From the NCBI GenBank assembly GCA_023091665.1, contig JALJCQ010000009.1:1612001-1676000 (forward strand): a stretch of DNA of 64,000 bases. The letters run 5' to 3'. Below the pieces are notes generated by a model, which ran no database searches, had not been told where the DNA came from, and worked only from the letters and a program-made list of their open reading frames with translations. Source of the DNA: Pythium myriotylum. Taxonomy: Eukaryota; Oomycota; Peronosporomycetes; Pythiales; Pythiaceae. Position numbers and translations under genes: made by a program. Positions 36,970-48,700 of the stretch are shown here, in pieces (positions within the stretch are counted from its first letter, which is position 1; the number at the start of each line of letters is the position of its first letter).

Positions 36970-39900
36970 ATGGCGCGGCTCTCCGTCCTCGCGGCGCTCG
37001 CGCTCGCCGCCTCCGCCGCCGCCGCCGACTCGCCCGCCGCCGGCGCCTGGGTGCCGTGGACCTCGGCGCCGTCGCCCACGCCAACGATGGCCGCGGCCCC
37101 GGCCCCACCACCGACCGGGAGCTCCTCAGCGGCGCCGCCTGCGACGACCGCCACCGCCGCCGCCGCCGCCACAGCCACAGCCTCGAACGCCTCGTGCGAC
37201 GTCCACTACGAGGTCTGGAACGCCACGACGCAGCAGTGCGACTGCCGCGCCGGCTTCTCCGGGCTCGGCTGCGAGATGTGCACACAGTCGAGCGACTGCC
37301 AGCGCGCGTTCCAGAGCCAGGCCTACACGTGCGCCGCCGGCTTCGCCTACCGCAACGAGAGCGACCACAAGACGTACGACTGCGACCTGGACCCGTCGCT
37401 GCAGCAGCTCTTCGCGGACGGCGCGCTCGCCGTGCACTGCGACCGCGCGTCGCGCAACTGCTCGGCCGCCGTCTTCAAGCGCCACGACACGGTGCGCGGC
37501 AACCACGTGATCGACTGCGTGCTCTCCAAGTGCGACTTCGCCAACGGCGGCAACGGAGACGGCGACTGCGGGCTCATCGAGTGCAAGTGCGGCAAGGGCT
37601 GCTCGTCGTTCACCAAGACCATCGTCGAGACCACGCTCAGCGGCAAGCCGGCAAAGATCCGCGTCACCGACAACTCCTCGCTGGCCATCGACATCGAAGG
37701 CTCGCCACTCCCACTCTCGGCCATCTGCAAGGCATCTGCCTGCGAGCGCGATCCGTCGGGAGGGTCGGGCTCCGGGTCGGGTTCGGGCTCGGGGGAAGGA
37801 GGAGGTGGTGACTCGATCTGGGCCAACGGCGTGTTCGTCGCGCTCGTGCTCAGCGGCACGCTCGCGCTGCTCATCGTTCTTGGTGTCTGCTGCTGCTCGT
37901 GCTGCGTCACCAGTCGCTTCGCGAAGAAGCTCACAATCTCCCAGATCGACCGGGAAATCGCAGCGTTGACCTCCACGTCGGGCAAAATGCTCGAGTTCAA
38001 GCGCATCAACTGCCGCGTGACGGACTCCAAGACCCTCGAGACAAAGTTGATCCTCTCAGATCTCTCAGGTTACGCCCAGCGAGGACAAGTGCTCGGTTTG
38101 CTGGGACCCAGCGGCTCAGGCAAGACGAGCTTACTGAACGCTCTCGCGGCAGTGGAGAATGGCAAAAGCCAGCTCACAGGCGAGGTCCGTGTGGACGGAA
38201 AGAAGATAGGTCGCAACTACCGCCGCGTAGCTGCCTACGTGCAGCAAGATGATGCGCTCTTCTCGACACTAACTGTGCGCGAGTGTCTTCAGTACTCGGC
38301 TGAGCTGCGTCTTCCGTCGAGCGTGCCGGAGATCGTCAAGCGAGAAATGGTTTCGCGGATTGTTCTCGAGCTCAACCTCGGCCACGTTGAGCACGCACGT
38401 GTCGGTGGCAGCCTTGCCAGCAGCTCACGTGGCATCTCGGGTGGCGAACGGCGCCGCGTCAGTATCGGGATGGAGCTCGTAACATCACCACAGATCCTGT
38501 TCCTGGATGAACCAACATCAGGTCTCGACAGCTCTTCAGCCAACTCAGTCGTCCAACTTGTGAAGGAACTCGCCAGCCACGGGCGTATCATCGTCATGAG
38601 CATCCACCAGCCAAGTGCTAAGGCATTCATGCTGTTGGATCAAGTCATACTACTGGCTAAGGGCAAGATGCTCTACCACGGCTCACCACAGCGCGCTCAG
38701 CGCCATTTCGAGGCAATCGGCTTCAAATGTCCTGAGAACGAGAATGTAGCAGATTTCATCCTCGACGTCGCGTCTGACACAGCCAATATCCCGATGGTGC
38801 GTGCAGCCTTTAAAGCAAAGCACGGCGACAAGACGCCTGTGGCCAAGGTACCTGACACGCCTGGCACCCCAGCCGACCCACAGCCAGAGTTCACGACGGG
38901 CACATACTTCAAACAACGTCACATCTCCAGCGAGTCTTCACCTTTCATGAATGCAGAAGAAAACGATCTGGACACCCCGCGCATCCACGAAATGATGAAC
39001 ATGCCTGGTACACCCGGCACACCAACCGCGCTTTCCTCACCGTCAAGCCCTCCTGGACTTGGTAGTCCCGAACGTATTCAGTTGCCAAGCTCTCTAAACA
39101 TCGACTCGCCGCACAGTTCCACACCCCCGAAGCGGTCACTGTTAATCGAGCTTCGTGTCTTGTTTCGGCGCACGCTGGTCAACATTTTCCGCCATCGATC
39201 GCTATTGTTCATGCATCTCATGCTCAGTGTGACATTGGCACTTTTCGCCGGTCTCATATTCAACCACGTGACCAACGATCTTGCCGGCTTCCAGAACCGC
39301 AGTGGTGCATTCTACTTTATCCTTACGTTCTTCGGCTTCGCGAGCATGAGCTCCATGGATCTGTTCATTGCCGAGCGAGGAATCTTTATGCGCGAGACTG
39401 GTACGTCAACACTTTCTTCCATGGCTGGCGATTACTTCTCACGATTGGTACAGGTGCCATGTACTACGGGGCTTTCAGCTACTTCATGGCCAAGGCTGTA
39501 CTCGACACGTTGCTTTTACGCGTGCTGCCTGCCGCTATCTTTGCCTCGTACGTGCTTCGTAACCATACGCAGAATACCTCCACGCTAACTGGTTTCTATC
39601 CTCTCAGGATCTTTTACTGGATCATGGGTCTTCAGGCATCTTTGGTTCGTTTTGCTATGTTCCAGCTCACGCTCGTGCTCTTTAACGTCGCAGCAGGCTC
39701 GATCAGCATCCTCGTGGGAGTGCTCTCTCGGAATGTGGGAACGGCGAACCTCAGTGCTACCGTGGTTTTTCTGGTCATGCTTCTCTTTGGCGGCTTCCTG
39801 CTCAACTCACAGACCATGCCCAAGACTGTTGGTTGGATCAAGCACTTTTCCATCTTCAGTTACGGGTTCGAGATTCTCATGACTAATGAGCTTAAAGGCC

Positions 39901-40268
39901 TGCTGCTCAAGTTTGACGCACCAGGTTACCCAGCCGTGCCTGTCTATGGCGACGTTTTCCTGAAGACGCTGGGCATGGATTACGCGAACCGCTACTATGA
40001 TCTGGCGGCATTGGCTATGATTGCCATTGCGTTACAGGTACTTGCATTCCTCTTCCTCTCGCTTCAGGTACCCGTTCGCCAGGAGCTGGTAGATGAAGGG
40101 GACGAGCCGGAGTCAAAATCGAAGCCTCGTTCGGGGACCATGCAGGTGGACGTTGACGAGGTCAAGCTGGAGGATCTCAAGAAAAGATCCAAGCCTGAAG
40201 ACGTAGGAGATATCGGCGACGAGCAGGACGAAGGCTCGACCTCAAAGATGGATGGTGACGTCGTGTAG
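36970..40268 (+). CDS. ABCG half-transporter with cysteine-rich extracellular N-domain
   Basis: Three exons, 36970-39400, 39454-39547 and 39608-40268; 1,061 aa. A signal peptide (ARLSVLAALALAASAAAA) precedes a Thr/Pro-rich stretch and a Cys-rich domain (about 75-260) containing EGF-like CDCRAGFSGLGCEMC. A transmembrane helix (about 285-310) is followed by the cytosolic NBD: GPSGSGKTSLLNALA, GISGGERRRVSIGMEL and ILFLDEPTSGLDSSS. The membrane domain follows, with AMYYGAFSYFMAKAVLDTLLLR and IFYWIMGLQ; the acidic C-terminus is unusual. The layout resembles plant ABCG24/28-type proteins. Intron 1 is 53 bases; intron 2 is 60 bases and stop-free. The ATG at 36970 is chosen for the signal peptide; an in-frame ATG lies at 36916. 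Confidence 0.9.
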
Positions 40269-40326
40269 TAACGAGCCTTTGCAGAACGTTAAGGGTGTTC
40301 AATTCATATATTCAAATTTTGCTTGA

Positions 40327-43300
40327 TCACTCGACGACTGAGAAGCGGAGATCCTGTGAGTTCTCTACGAGCTTAGCGTACATCCCGCCCGGCACGAGCA
40401 CAAGCTCGTTGTGTGTTCCTTGCTCGACGATCTCACCATTGGCGAGCACACAAATCCTATCGGCGTTGCGAATCGTCCGCATGCGGTGAGCAATCACGAT
40501 TGTTGTGCGCTTCTTAAGGGTGATCAGACGTTCGAACGCGTCCTGTACGAGCTGCTCGTTGTCAGCGTCCAGCGCGCTTGTGGCCTCGTCAAGCAAGAGA
40601 ATTGCCGGGTCTCTGAGAACGGCACGCGCGATTGTAATGCGCTGTTTCTGTCCTCCAGAAAGCTGCGTGCCTTGATCGCCCACTTGCGTGTCGTAGCCAT
40701 CGGGAAAAGCCGAAACAAACCCGTGGGCGTTCGCAATCCGCGCGGCTTGCTCCACGAGATCTCGAGTTGCCACCGCCGATCCGCGAGCTCCGTACGCAAT
40801 GTTGTTGTGAATCGATCCCGCGAAGAGCACAGGCTCCTGAGCTATCAGTCCGATCTGCGACCGCAGCCAACTGACGCTCAATGTGCTTAAAGGCTTGCTG
40901 TCGAGACTTATTGTGCCTTGCTGCGGCTCGTAAAAGCGTTCAAGAAGCGCAAAGACCGTGCTCTTGCCGCCTCCACTTGGCCCACACAGTGCCACTAGCT
41001 GTCCTGGCTCCACTCGCAGGCTGAGTCCCCGAAGCACGGTCACACTCAAACGCGCTGGATAAGCGAACACTACATTTCGAAACTCGATAGCGCCGATGGC
41101 TCCACACGCTGGCTCAACAAACTCTGTAGGAGCCCTTCTGACCCGGTCCTCCATCTCAAAAATGCTCGCCGCCGCGACTTTGGCGTCGTCCAACTCGGTG
41201 AGATGTGACGTGGCCTGCCCAATGCCACTGGCCGAGATTATAACGGCCATGAGCGTTCGAATCAGCTGCGCAAACGTGATATTGTCGTCTCGCACGAGCC
41301 TCGCGCCGTACCAAAACACAAGTGCGTAAACAGCGAATGTGATGAAGGAGCTGAAACCGAGTGCGGCACCACTCGAGTGGGCCACATGAGCTGTCTGCTG
41401 CATGGCTTCAAGCGAGAGCTGTCGGTACTCGTCCACAAGACGGTTTTCCATCCCAAACGCTGCCACGGTGCGAATGTGGGTGACGGCCTCAGCGGCTAAG
41501 ACATTCGCAAGTGCCGTCGAGACCTGGCCTTGTTGGCCGAAGGTGCCCTTAAGTGTGTTGGTGCGTACCAGATCCGCGAGAATGAGGAGCGGGAACACGA
41601 CGCACATGATGAAGCTAAGCACCCAGCTGCCCATGAGGAACGACACAAGGAGCGCCCCGACAAATGTCGACAATGCCTGAGCGAATCTGCCCGGCGTGTC
41701 TCCTGCCAGGATTGCCGCCTGGGTGGGTTTGGTAGCCAAGTCACTTGCAAGAGCCCCACTACCATGTTCCGGGTCGTCAAAGAACCCGATTTCTTGCAAA
41801 CACATTGCTCGAAAATGCACCTCTCGTAGTCGGGTGGTGAGCTTCTCGCCCAAGTAGCGAAACGAGAGCGACTGTGCGAAAGTTATCCCAACTAGTGCTG
41901 CCGCTCCGACCAAGTAGGCGGTGCAGAGTCTCCATACTTCGTCGTAAAGAACGTTTAGATAAACTTGCTGATGTGTCATTTGGAAAGCTGAATATTTGTC
42001 AACCATGACTGATACGATGGCGCTGAGCAGAATAGCTGATGCAGGGAACGACAGTCCATTCAAAATGGCTGAAACAATCCCAATACCGAAGAGGTGCCGT
42101 TCCTCTCTGCTGTGTTGCATTAGCCTTCTGATCAATGCCAGCGTGCGAAGAGAATTTGCCACCGGAGAAGACCTGGGGTCTTGTCGAGGCTCGGCGGATT
42201 CTTGACTCGGTGCTAATTGGTCGTTTACTAAGCCACGCTTACTCTCAACACCTGTCGAACCGCCTGCGATGGAACCATTAGCCAGCATTGGCAATGATGA
42301 TTCCCGATTGTTCGACAAAACGTCGGTGAGGCTATCGCACCACATCAGGCTGGCATTACGCTGGATCGTCATTGCTCCTTCACCGCGGGACTTGACCACA
42401 AGTTGGACAAATTTGCCGTCTTCCTTCGTCAGTAACTCCTCGTGCGTTCCAGATTCGACAATCTCGCCGTCGATAACCACGCAAATCCGATCAGCATTCT
42501 TGATTGTGCTCAGGCGATGGGCGACAATCAAGATCGTGCGGCTTGTTGTGGAAATAATGGATTCCAAGGCGCTCTGGATCTGAGCCTCGCTCTCCGTGTC
42601 CAGCGCACTCGTCGCTTCGTCGAGGATCAGGATGCGGGGATCCCGTACCAGAGCCCTCGCAATCGAAATACGCTGCTTTTGGCCGCCTGAAAGCGCCACT
42701 CCTTTTTCCCCAACAAACGTGTCGTAGCCATTAGGGAGCGACATAATAAAGTCGTGTGCATTCGCTTGCCGAGCGGCGGTTTCGACGAGCAGTCTTCTTC
42801 GACTAGTTGTACCAGCTTCCTCATCGTCTTCAACCATCCCTGATGCAATATTCTCAAGAATTGTCGTGGCAAAGAGAACGGGCTCCTGGGAGACGGTGCC
42901 GATTTGGCGACGCAACCATTTCAACTGAAGATCTCGTAAAGGATGACCGTCAAGTGTTATCTGACCGGCGTCCGGATCGTAATACCGCTGCAGAAGACCC
43001 ATAACCGTGCTCTTACCACCACCGCTGGGACCAACAAAGGCAATTGTTTCACCAGCAGCGATTGACAAGCAGTAGTTGCGAAGTACTGGCACCTCTGGTC
43101 TCGATGGATACGCAAAATCAACATTTCGTATGACAATGTTCCCTTCACAGGTTTCCGGGACAAAACCGTTCGATTCATTCTCGGCGTTGACCTTTGACGG
43201 CTGGTTGAGAATCACAAACAACGACTTTGCAACTGCTTTGGCAGTGACCACGGCAGCAACATTAGGCGAGATCTGAGCGAGTGATATGGTACCGATCAGG

Positions 43301-44334
43301 ATTCCATAGAATGCACTGAAGATAGTCCTCGGATCCGTCTCCCCAGCGTTAGCGACAAGACTTGCGCCGAACCAAAGGCCGACAGCGTACATCAGCCACA
43401 CTGTACCGAAAAAGATCCCCAAAACGATTGAGAGCACGCGTGCAAGCTTGATGTTCTCGGCTTCAGCGCTTTTAGCTTTAGCGATGTACTTCTCAGTTGT
43501 ATCCTGCTCTGCATTGAAGGCTTGGACGGTACGTATCGACCGTAGCGTCTCTTCTGCGATGACCCCTGCTTCCGCATACTTTTGCTGTGAATAGATTGCA
43601 CGTGCACGCAATATTTTGATGATCCACGACAGGCTGAGCACCATGAAAGGCGTGACGGCTGCCATGACAAAACTCACTTGCCAGTGCTTGACAAAGCCTA
43701 TGGTGTACCCAACGAGAAACTGCGTCAGGCAACGAAACACTTCTCCTAGCTTGACACCCATTCCGTCTTTGATCTTGATCGTCGTCGCATTCAAGTGTGA
43801 GATTGACACTTTTTCTCCCTCTTCTTTGGACTCGAACCAAGCTATTTCCTTGTAAATAACGTGACGGAAAACATGGATTCGTAGTGCGTGAATTTGCTTC
43901 TGCGCGGTCGTCTCCAGACAAACGTGGGCTACAAAATCGGTCGTGAAGAGAGCCACAGCTACAATCAAGAACGCCCCTGCTACACGATCGATTTTCTCCA
44001 TGTTCACTGGCTGGTAGCTGCTGATGGCTTCGCCAAACAGAATAGCCATAAAAGGATAGAGCGCGCCGTTCAGCACTGTCATGACCAAGCCTACGATCAA
44101 AAGGATGCGGTCACAAGCAGACGCATACCGGTACAAATCACGTAAAGACACATTTGGTGGTTGCTGTAGACCCTGCGCAGCAACTTCCTGGGATGGATTC
44201 ACAGTGGTAGAAGCAGTTGTCACAAGCGCCGTTGTGCTGACAGCATGGTGGTCACGCAAATGGCTTGCTCGGCTCTCATCGTCGATATCGTCTGCCTTGG
44301 CTTCTTTTGGCGTCACGATCTCCGTGTACGCCAT
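40327..44334 (-). CDS. ABCB full transporter (P-glycoprotein/MDR type)
   Basis: Single exon, 1,335 aa, standard length. Order TMD1-NBD1-TMD2-NBD2. NBD1: VGPSGGGKSTVMGLL, LSGGQKQRISIARAL, ILILDEATSALDTE. NBD2: CGPSGGGKSTVFALL, LSGGQKQRITIARAV, ILLLDEATSALDAD. Both ATP sites are canonical (Walker A Lys, signature Ser, Walker B Glu and switch His in VAHRLST and IAHRMRT), unlike the asymmetric ABCC proteins nearby. It probably pumps hydrophobic compounds out of the cell. A short N-terminal cytosolic segment of about 75 residues precedes the first helix. It converges on the ABCG gene with only 58 bases between stop codons. Confidence 0.96.
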   Translation of the reverse strand: MAYTEIVTPKEAKADDIDDESRASHLRDHHAVSTTALVTTASTTVNPSQEVAAQGLQQPPNVSLRDLYRYASACDRILLIVGLVMTVLNGALYPFMAILFGEAISSYQPVNMEKIDRVAGAFLIVAVALFTTDFVAHVCLETTAQKQIHALRIHVFRHVIYKEIAWFESKEEGEKVSISHLNATTIKIKDGMGVKLGEVFRCLTQFLVGYTIGFVKHWQVSFVMAAVTPFMVLSLSWIIKILRARAIYSQQKYAEAGVIAEETLRSIRTVQAFNAEQDTTEKYIAKAKSAEAENIKLARVLSIVLGIFFGTVWLMYAVGLWFGASLVANAGETDPRTIFSAFYGILIGTISLAQISPNVAAVVTAKAVAKSLFVILNQPSKVNAENESNGFVPETCEGNIVIRNVDFAYPSRPEVPVLRNYCLSIAAGETIAFVGPSGGGKSTVMGLLQRYYDPDAGQITLDGHPLRDLQLKWLRRQIGTVSQEPVLFATTILENIASGMVEDDEEAGTTSRRRLLVETAARQANAHDFIMSLPNGYDTFVGEKGVALSGGQKQRISIARALVRDPRILILDEATSALDTESEAQIQSALESIISTTSRTILIVAHRLSTIKNADRICVVIDGEIVESGTHEELLTKEDGKFVQLVVKSRGEGAMTIQRNASLMWCDSLTDVLSNNRESSLPMLANGSIAGGSTGVESKRGLVNDQLAPSQESAEPRQDPRSSPVANSLRTLALIRRLMQHSREERHLFGIGIVSAILNGLSFPASAILLSAIVSVMVDKYSAFQMTHQQVYLNVLYDEVWRLCTAYLVGAAALVGITFAQSLSFRYLGEKLTTRLREVHFRAMCLQEIGFFDDPEHGSGALASDLATKPTQAAILAGDTPGRFAQALSTFVGALLVSFLMGSWVLSFIMCVVFPLLILADLVRTNTLKGTFGQQGQVSTALANVLAAEAVTHIRTVAAFGMENRLVDEYRQLSLEAMQQTAHVAHSSGAALGFSSFITFAVYALVFWYGARLVRDDNITFAQLIRTLMAVIISASGIGQATSHLTELDDAKVAAASIFEMEDRVRRAPTEFVEPACGAIGAIEFRNVVFAYPARLSVTVLRGLSLRVEPGQLVALCGPSGGGKSTVFALLERFYEPQQGTISLDSKPLSTLSVSWLRSQIGLIAQEPVLFAGSIHNNIAYGARGSAVATRDLVEQAARIANAHGFVSAFPDGYDTQVGDQGTQLSGGQKQRITIARAVLRDPAILLLDEATSALDADNEQLVQDAFERLITLKKRTTIVIAHRMRTIRNADRICVLANGEIVEQGTHNELVLVPGGMYAKLVENSQDLRFSVVE

Positions 44335-44711
44335 TTCAACGGAGTGAAGTTGTGAGCAAATAAGAGGCTCGCAGGGAAACAGGGTTCATTCGAGCCAGCC
44401 TTGAATCAAGTTCCACGAAGCTTCCACATTCTCTAGAGAGTTGACCTAACCGAGGTGTTCAGAGGTTTGACGAAACGTCGCGTGGTGGAGTTCGCCACAG
44501 TCTTCCAGCTGTGCAGCCTCAATGTGCTGTGCGTCATCATTCACTGATATGAGACAGTACATGATGTAGTGACTTGAGCAGAGAATGGATATTGCGTTGG
44601 TGGTCCTACAAGGTTAAACGCTAGAACTGGGGGGAAAAGGCGAAAACGCGCAAAAATGGAGAGCGTGCGATTGTTGAGCTCAATGAGCCCAAGTAGTACT
44701 TGTTGCTGCGT
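44335..44711. other. Intergenic region
   Basis: About 380 bases upstream of the ABCB start and downstream of p47. No gene or clear promoter motif identified. Confidence 0.5.
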
Positions 44712-45690
44712 CTACACGACCTTCTGCGAGATCGCGGCACCCTTAAGCCCCGCAGCCTCGATTGTCTGGTCCATTTGTGTCGAGATCGGACGAGGCGGGA
44801 AACCTGCGAGCAGCGTATACGGCTGACCGGCGGCGTTGTTGCTACAGCGACAAGATATGGGTGAGATCCTGCATTGAGAGAGCCGTACGGAGGTAACGCA
44901 CATGTGGATGATGGCGTGCAGATCACGGATCGTGTGGTCTAGGTTCAGCGTCTCCCGCAGGCGCGTGCCGTTGTGGAGGCGGATCTGCAGCGTCGTCGTC
45001 GGTTTCTTGTCGTCCACCACTGGGCGTTCGGAGGCGACGGCACCGGTCACCACGGCGTCCGACGAGTACGAGGCCGCGCTAGGATAATAGTATTAGTAAT
45101 TTGATGTTGACGGTGAGAGCAATTCCACTGCGCGCACCCCATAGTTTGCCCTTCTCCTGAGAACGCCGTGTAGGCCGGCGCTGGTGGAGGTTTGTACTCC
45201 TCCTGGCGTCGGTCCACGAGGCTGATCTCCACCTGCTCATTGCGGCTATCGCCCTCTAGCTCGCGCGGTACGAGCCTGCGTTGCAAACGTCAGCTTCTCG
45301 CCTCGTGTGGGACTCGACCAGATGCGATTCGTACCCTTGCTCAATGGCCTCAAGAAACGGACGGTTCTCCGGGTCGGTTCGCGCGCGGTAGGGCCCGTCG
45401 TTGACCGTGAAGCCGTCGCGGTAGAAGGTGATCACGTGGCGCGGCTGGCCGCCCGTAGAGGCCTGGTCCTCGCCGGCGCGGGCCTGCTGTCGCGCGCGCT
45501 CGATGATGTTGGCGACGAAGTCGGCGTTTTGGCCGTGCGCGTCGCCCGGGCCGAGCACCGAGAGCCCGCTGCCGCCGCCCTGTTGCGAGGCGCCGCCCGC
45601 GTAGTACTGCTGGTTCTCGCGGTCGGCGTCCTCGCCGCCGCTGTCGTTGGCGCCGTCGCGCAGGCTCGAGAAGCTCACGATGTTGGGCAT
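44712..45690 (-). CDS. NSFL1C: p47/NSFL1C-like p97 cofactor (SEP and UBX domains)
   Basis: Four exons read leftwards: 45690-45335, 45275-45138, 45078-44902, 44841-44712; 266 aa. The opening MPNIVSFSSLRD and SGLSVLGP match the central and basic region of p47. The SEP domain (about 82-150) reads VITFYRDGFTVNDGPYRA, then FLEAIEQGLVPREL; the linker AYTAFSGEGQTMGG is diagnostic. The UBX domain (about 185-266) includes TTTLQIRLHNGTRLRE and LLAGFPPRPI, which holds the FPR-like loop for p97 binding. p47 directs the AAA ATPase p97/Cdc48 to membrane fusion and protein quality control. The UBA domain found at the N-terminus of animal p47 is absent, as in some protist homologues. Introns are 59-60 bases. 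It lies 93 bases downstream of PEX1 on the same strand. Confidence 0.92.
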
Positions 45691-45783
45691 CTTCTCTCGG
45701 GCTCGTAAACAGCGAAGTGCAACGAGGACATTCAACCGAGGGAGCTCCTCAGTGGATCTGTTTGGTACTACGAAAAACCTAAC

Positions 45784-48700
45784 CTAGGCTAATGCGGTGC
45801 GCTGGTGCTGGATGTGGGCTCGGAGTCCTTCTGGATCGACGCTCGCGTCGGCGTCGGCAACGGAGAAGTCCGTGTCCCGCGCCTTGGAAAAGCTCCTGTA
45901 CATGGCGTCGAACTCACGACGGGCCTTCTCGGAGGTCGAGGGCTTGGCGTTCTGGAAAGCGGTCTCCACGTGCCTCTTAAGGATCACACTGAAACACCAC
46001 CAAACGACTGGTTAGCTTCTGTTTGCCACGGGAGACAAGGCTACGTACTTGGAGCTGCTTGCGTTTGGCGCAAGTTTTTCGTGAACGAGCTCGAGTTGTG
46101 CCGAGTACATCAGCTGTATTGGTAGAACAGAATGCGTTGAGTGAGATGAGTCGAACAATCCACACTAGCGGAAACGCACCGCCTGGAGATCAGCGCCCGA
46201 AAACAAACGGCTGCGTGGAGCTGCGGCAATTGAGTGCAAAAACTCATGAGCCTCGTCATCAAGTTCCATGTTGCGGCTCACAGCTCGGAGGATATCAAGG
46301 CGCTCGGCTTCAGTAGGGAACCCACAGTAGAGCGACTTGTCCAAACGACCTGGACGCAGTAACGCCGGGTCAATCATGTCGGGACGGCTTGTAGCCGCCA
46401 GCACGTAAACTCCCTGTTCAACTCAAAAAGTCAGATAACTCTTGTAAATAATGCACCACACAATCACACACCTTCCGGGACTCGACACCATCCAAGAACG
46501 TCAACAACTGATTCACGAGGCGATCTGTCACACCCGTGTTATCGGCTCCTCGGCGCGGTGCGATTGAGTCGAACTCGTCAAGAAATAGTACAGATGGAGC
46601 AGCCGAAGCAGCGCGCGCAAACAAATCTCGAATGGCTTGCTCACTCGCACCAATGTATTTATTGAGCACCTCCGGTCCCTTGACGCTGATGAAGTTGAGA
46701 CCACACTCACTGGCCACCGCACTTGCGAGAAGCGTCTTTCCGCATCCTGGCGGTCCATAGAGGAGCATACCAGCAGGCAACTTGATTGGTGCTCGGTCAT
46801 ACAGCTTAGCATATCGCGTTGGAAGCTCCAACGTGTCCTTGAGAATATTTCTCACTGAGCTGAGACCGCCGACATCGCTCCATTTCACACTACTCTTGAA
46901 TAGATCAACGCCGACGAGCGCAGTAGGTTGGAAGCCTTTGAGTGCCTGAGAAAAATCCACTTGAGCAAGTCGCACCGCATCTGTGTCCACGGCAGTATCC
47001 TCTCCACCACGCACGGAACGCATGAAGAATTGATGGATCGTCCGGTCAGCAACATTGGAGAGGTCGCGGAGACTGAAGCCTTCAGTCAAAGAAGATAGCA
47101 ATCCAAAATCAATAGTTGGATCTAACTCAAAGATCGTGTCGGAGGAACGGCTACAGGATACCGCAGCGAGTTTCAAGCTCAGCAAATCCCGAATTATTGA
47201 CTCTCGTTGCTCCGCATTTGGTGCCATCACTTGAACGGGGCGATCGAAGAGTCCACACGAGCGAAGTGCCTTGTGTAGTGTTGCGTCAGACCTGGTCGCA
47301 GCGATGACTGCGATGCTTTTGCGCAACATTGCAGTACCACCAACTTCGAAGAGGGCTCGAGCCGCCGCTTGCGGGTCGATGAGTCCGTTGATACTTGCTT
47401 CGCGGATATTCTTCAACTGAGCCTTTATGGACCCGTTCAGCTCCAAAGTTGTCTTCCACATCTTCTCTCGAACGTGCTGAAGGAGTGCGATTAGGTGTTC
47501 AGCAATCCGACGAGACTGGTCATTCGCAGGCCCTGCTTGCTCGTTCTCCTCGGGTACGAGAGCATCAAGATTATCCAACAAAAGCACGGCTGGCGAGTTT
47601 GCTGCAGCTTCTTCAAAAGCCTCGCTCAACTTGGATTTAACAGTTTCCATCTTCAGTCCACGTAGATTGCGACATTCAACAAAAACAGGTGTCACCAAAC
47701 TCAACGGGTCTCGTTCAAGATCATCACCCAACGACTTCAGCATCGTCGTCTTGCCACTACCACGATCTCCGTAGATGATGACCGAGCCTGGTGGTTTTAC
47801 TCCGAGCATCACCCGTGCGATGCTCTCGTCCCTGTACAAGATTGTTCGAACAGCCTCTTGTGTCTTCTTATACGCAGGGGCGGCACGGGCGAGTTTCTCC
47901 AGTGAATGTTCGTAGGAGTCATTTGGCGACTCTCGCTGCGCCAACGACTCGAACAACAGCAGTTGTTGACTTGACGCAACACCGACAGTGACTCTATCGA
48001 GTGTGAGTGCGCCTCCATTTGAGCTGCCAAGAATCGTATACTTCTGCAGCGCTCCGATCGGTACATCTAACACGAATAATATCGACGTGAGTGGACACAA
48101 CCGAAATAAGTATCAACATCTTGCCTTACCATTCAGCTGCTGCTCAATTTCTTGGGTTTCTTTGGGTATGTCGAACTCGATCTCAACAACGAATCGGACG
48201 ATCCTCCCGTCGCGAAGTGTGAGTGTGACAAAGCTACCGTCTTGGACCACAACACCAGGGATGGCATTTACAGCAGAAAGGAGATCTACCGGACGAATCA
48301 CGACCGAGTCGGACTGAGAAATCTTGAAATGAACCAATCTTGGGGCAACCTGAGGAAGCCGGAGAACACGAAGGCGGACACGGTCGCGTTGCTCAACAGC
48401 CAACACTGCCTTCAGTTCATCGCTCGCAATGAATCGACCACGTCCAACTGTTGAGCAGCACTTCACGCGTGCAACAGAGCATCCGGCAGACGACTCGGAT
48501 TCGATTGCTGGTGAAGATGACTCGCTTGACCTCTCCCGTTTGTCATGGAGCTTCCACACCGCGACATAGACACAGTCTTGAGTCGACTGTTTCGCGATAG
48601 CGCCGTCCAAGACGGCGAAGGTCTCTGGGTGGACCCACACTTCATCCGACGGCAGGTCCACGCCACGTGCTGGTACTTGAAATCGAAGCGGTTCAGATGA

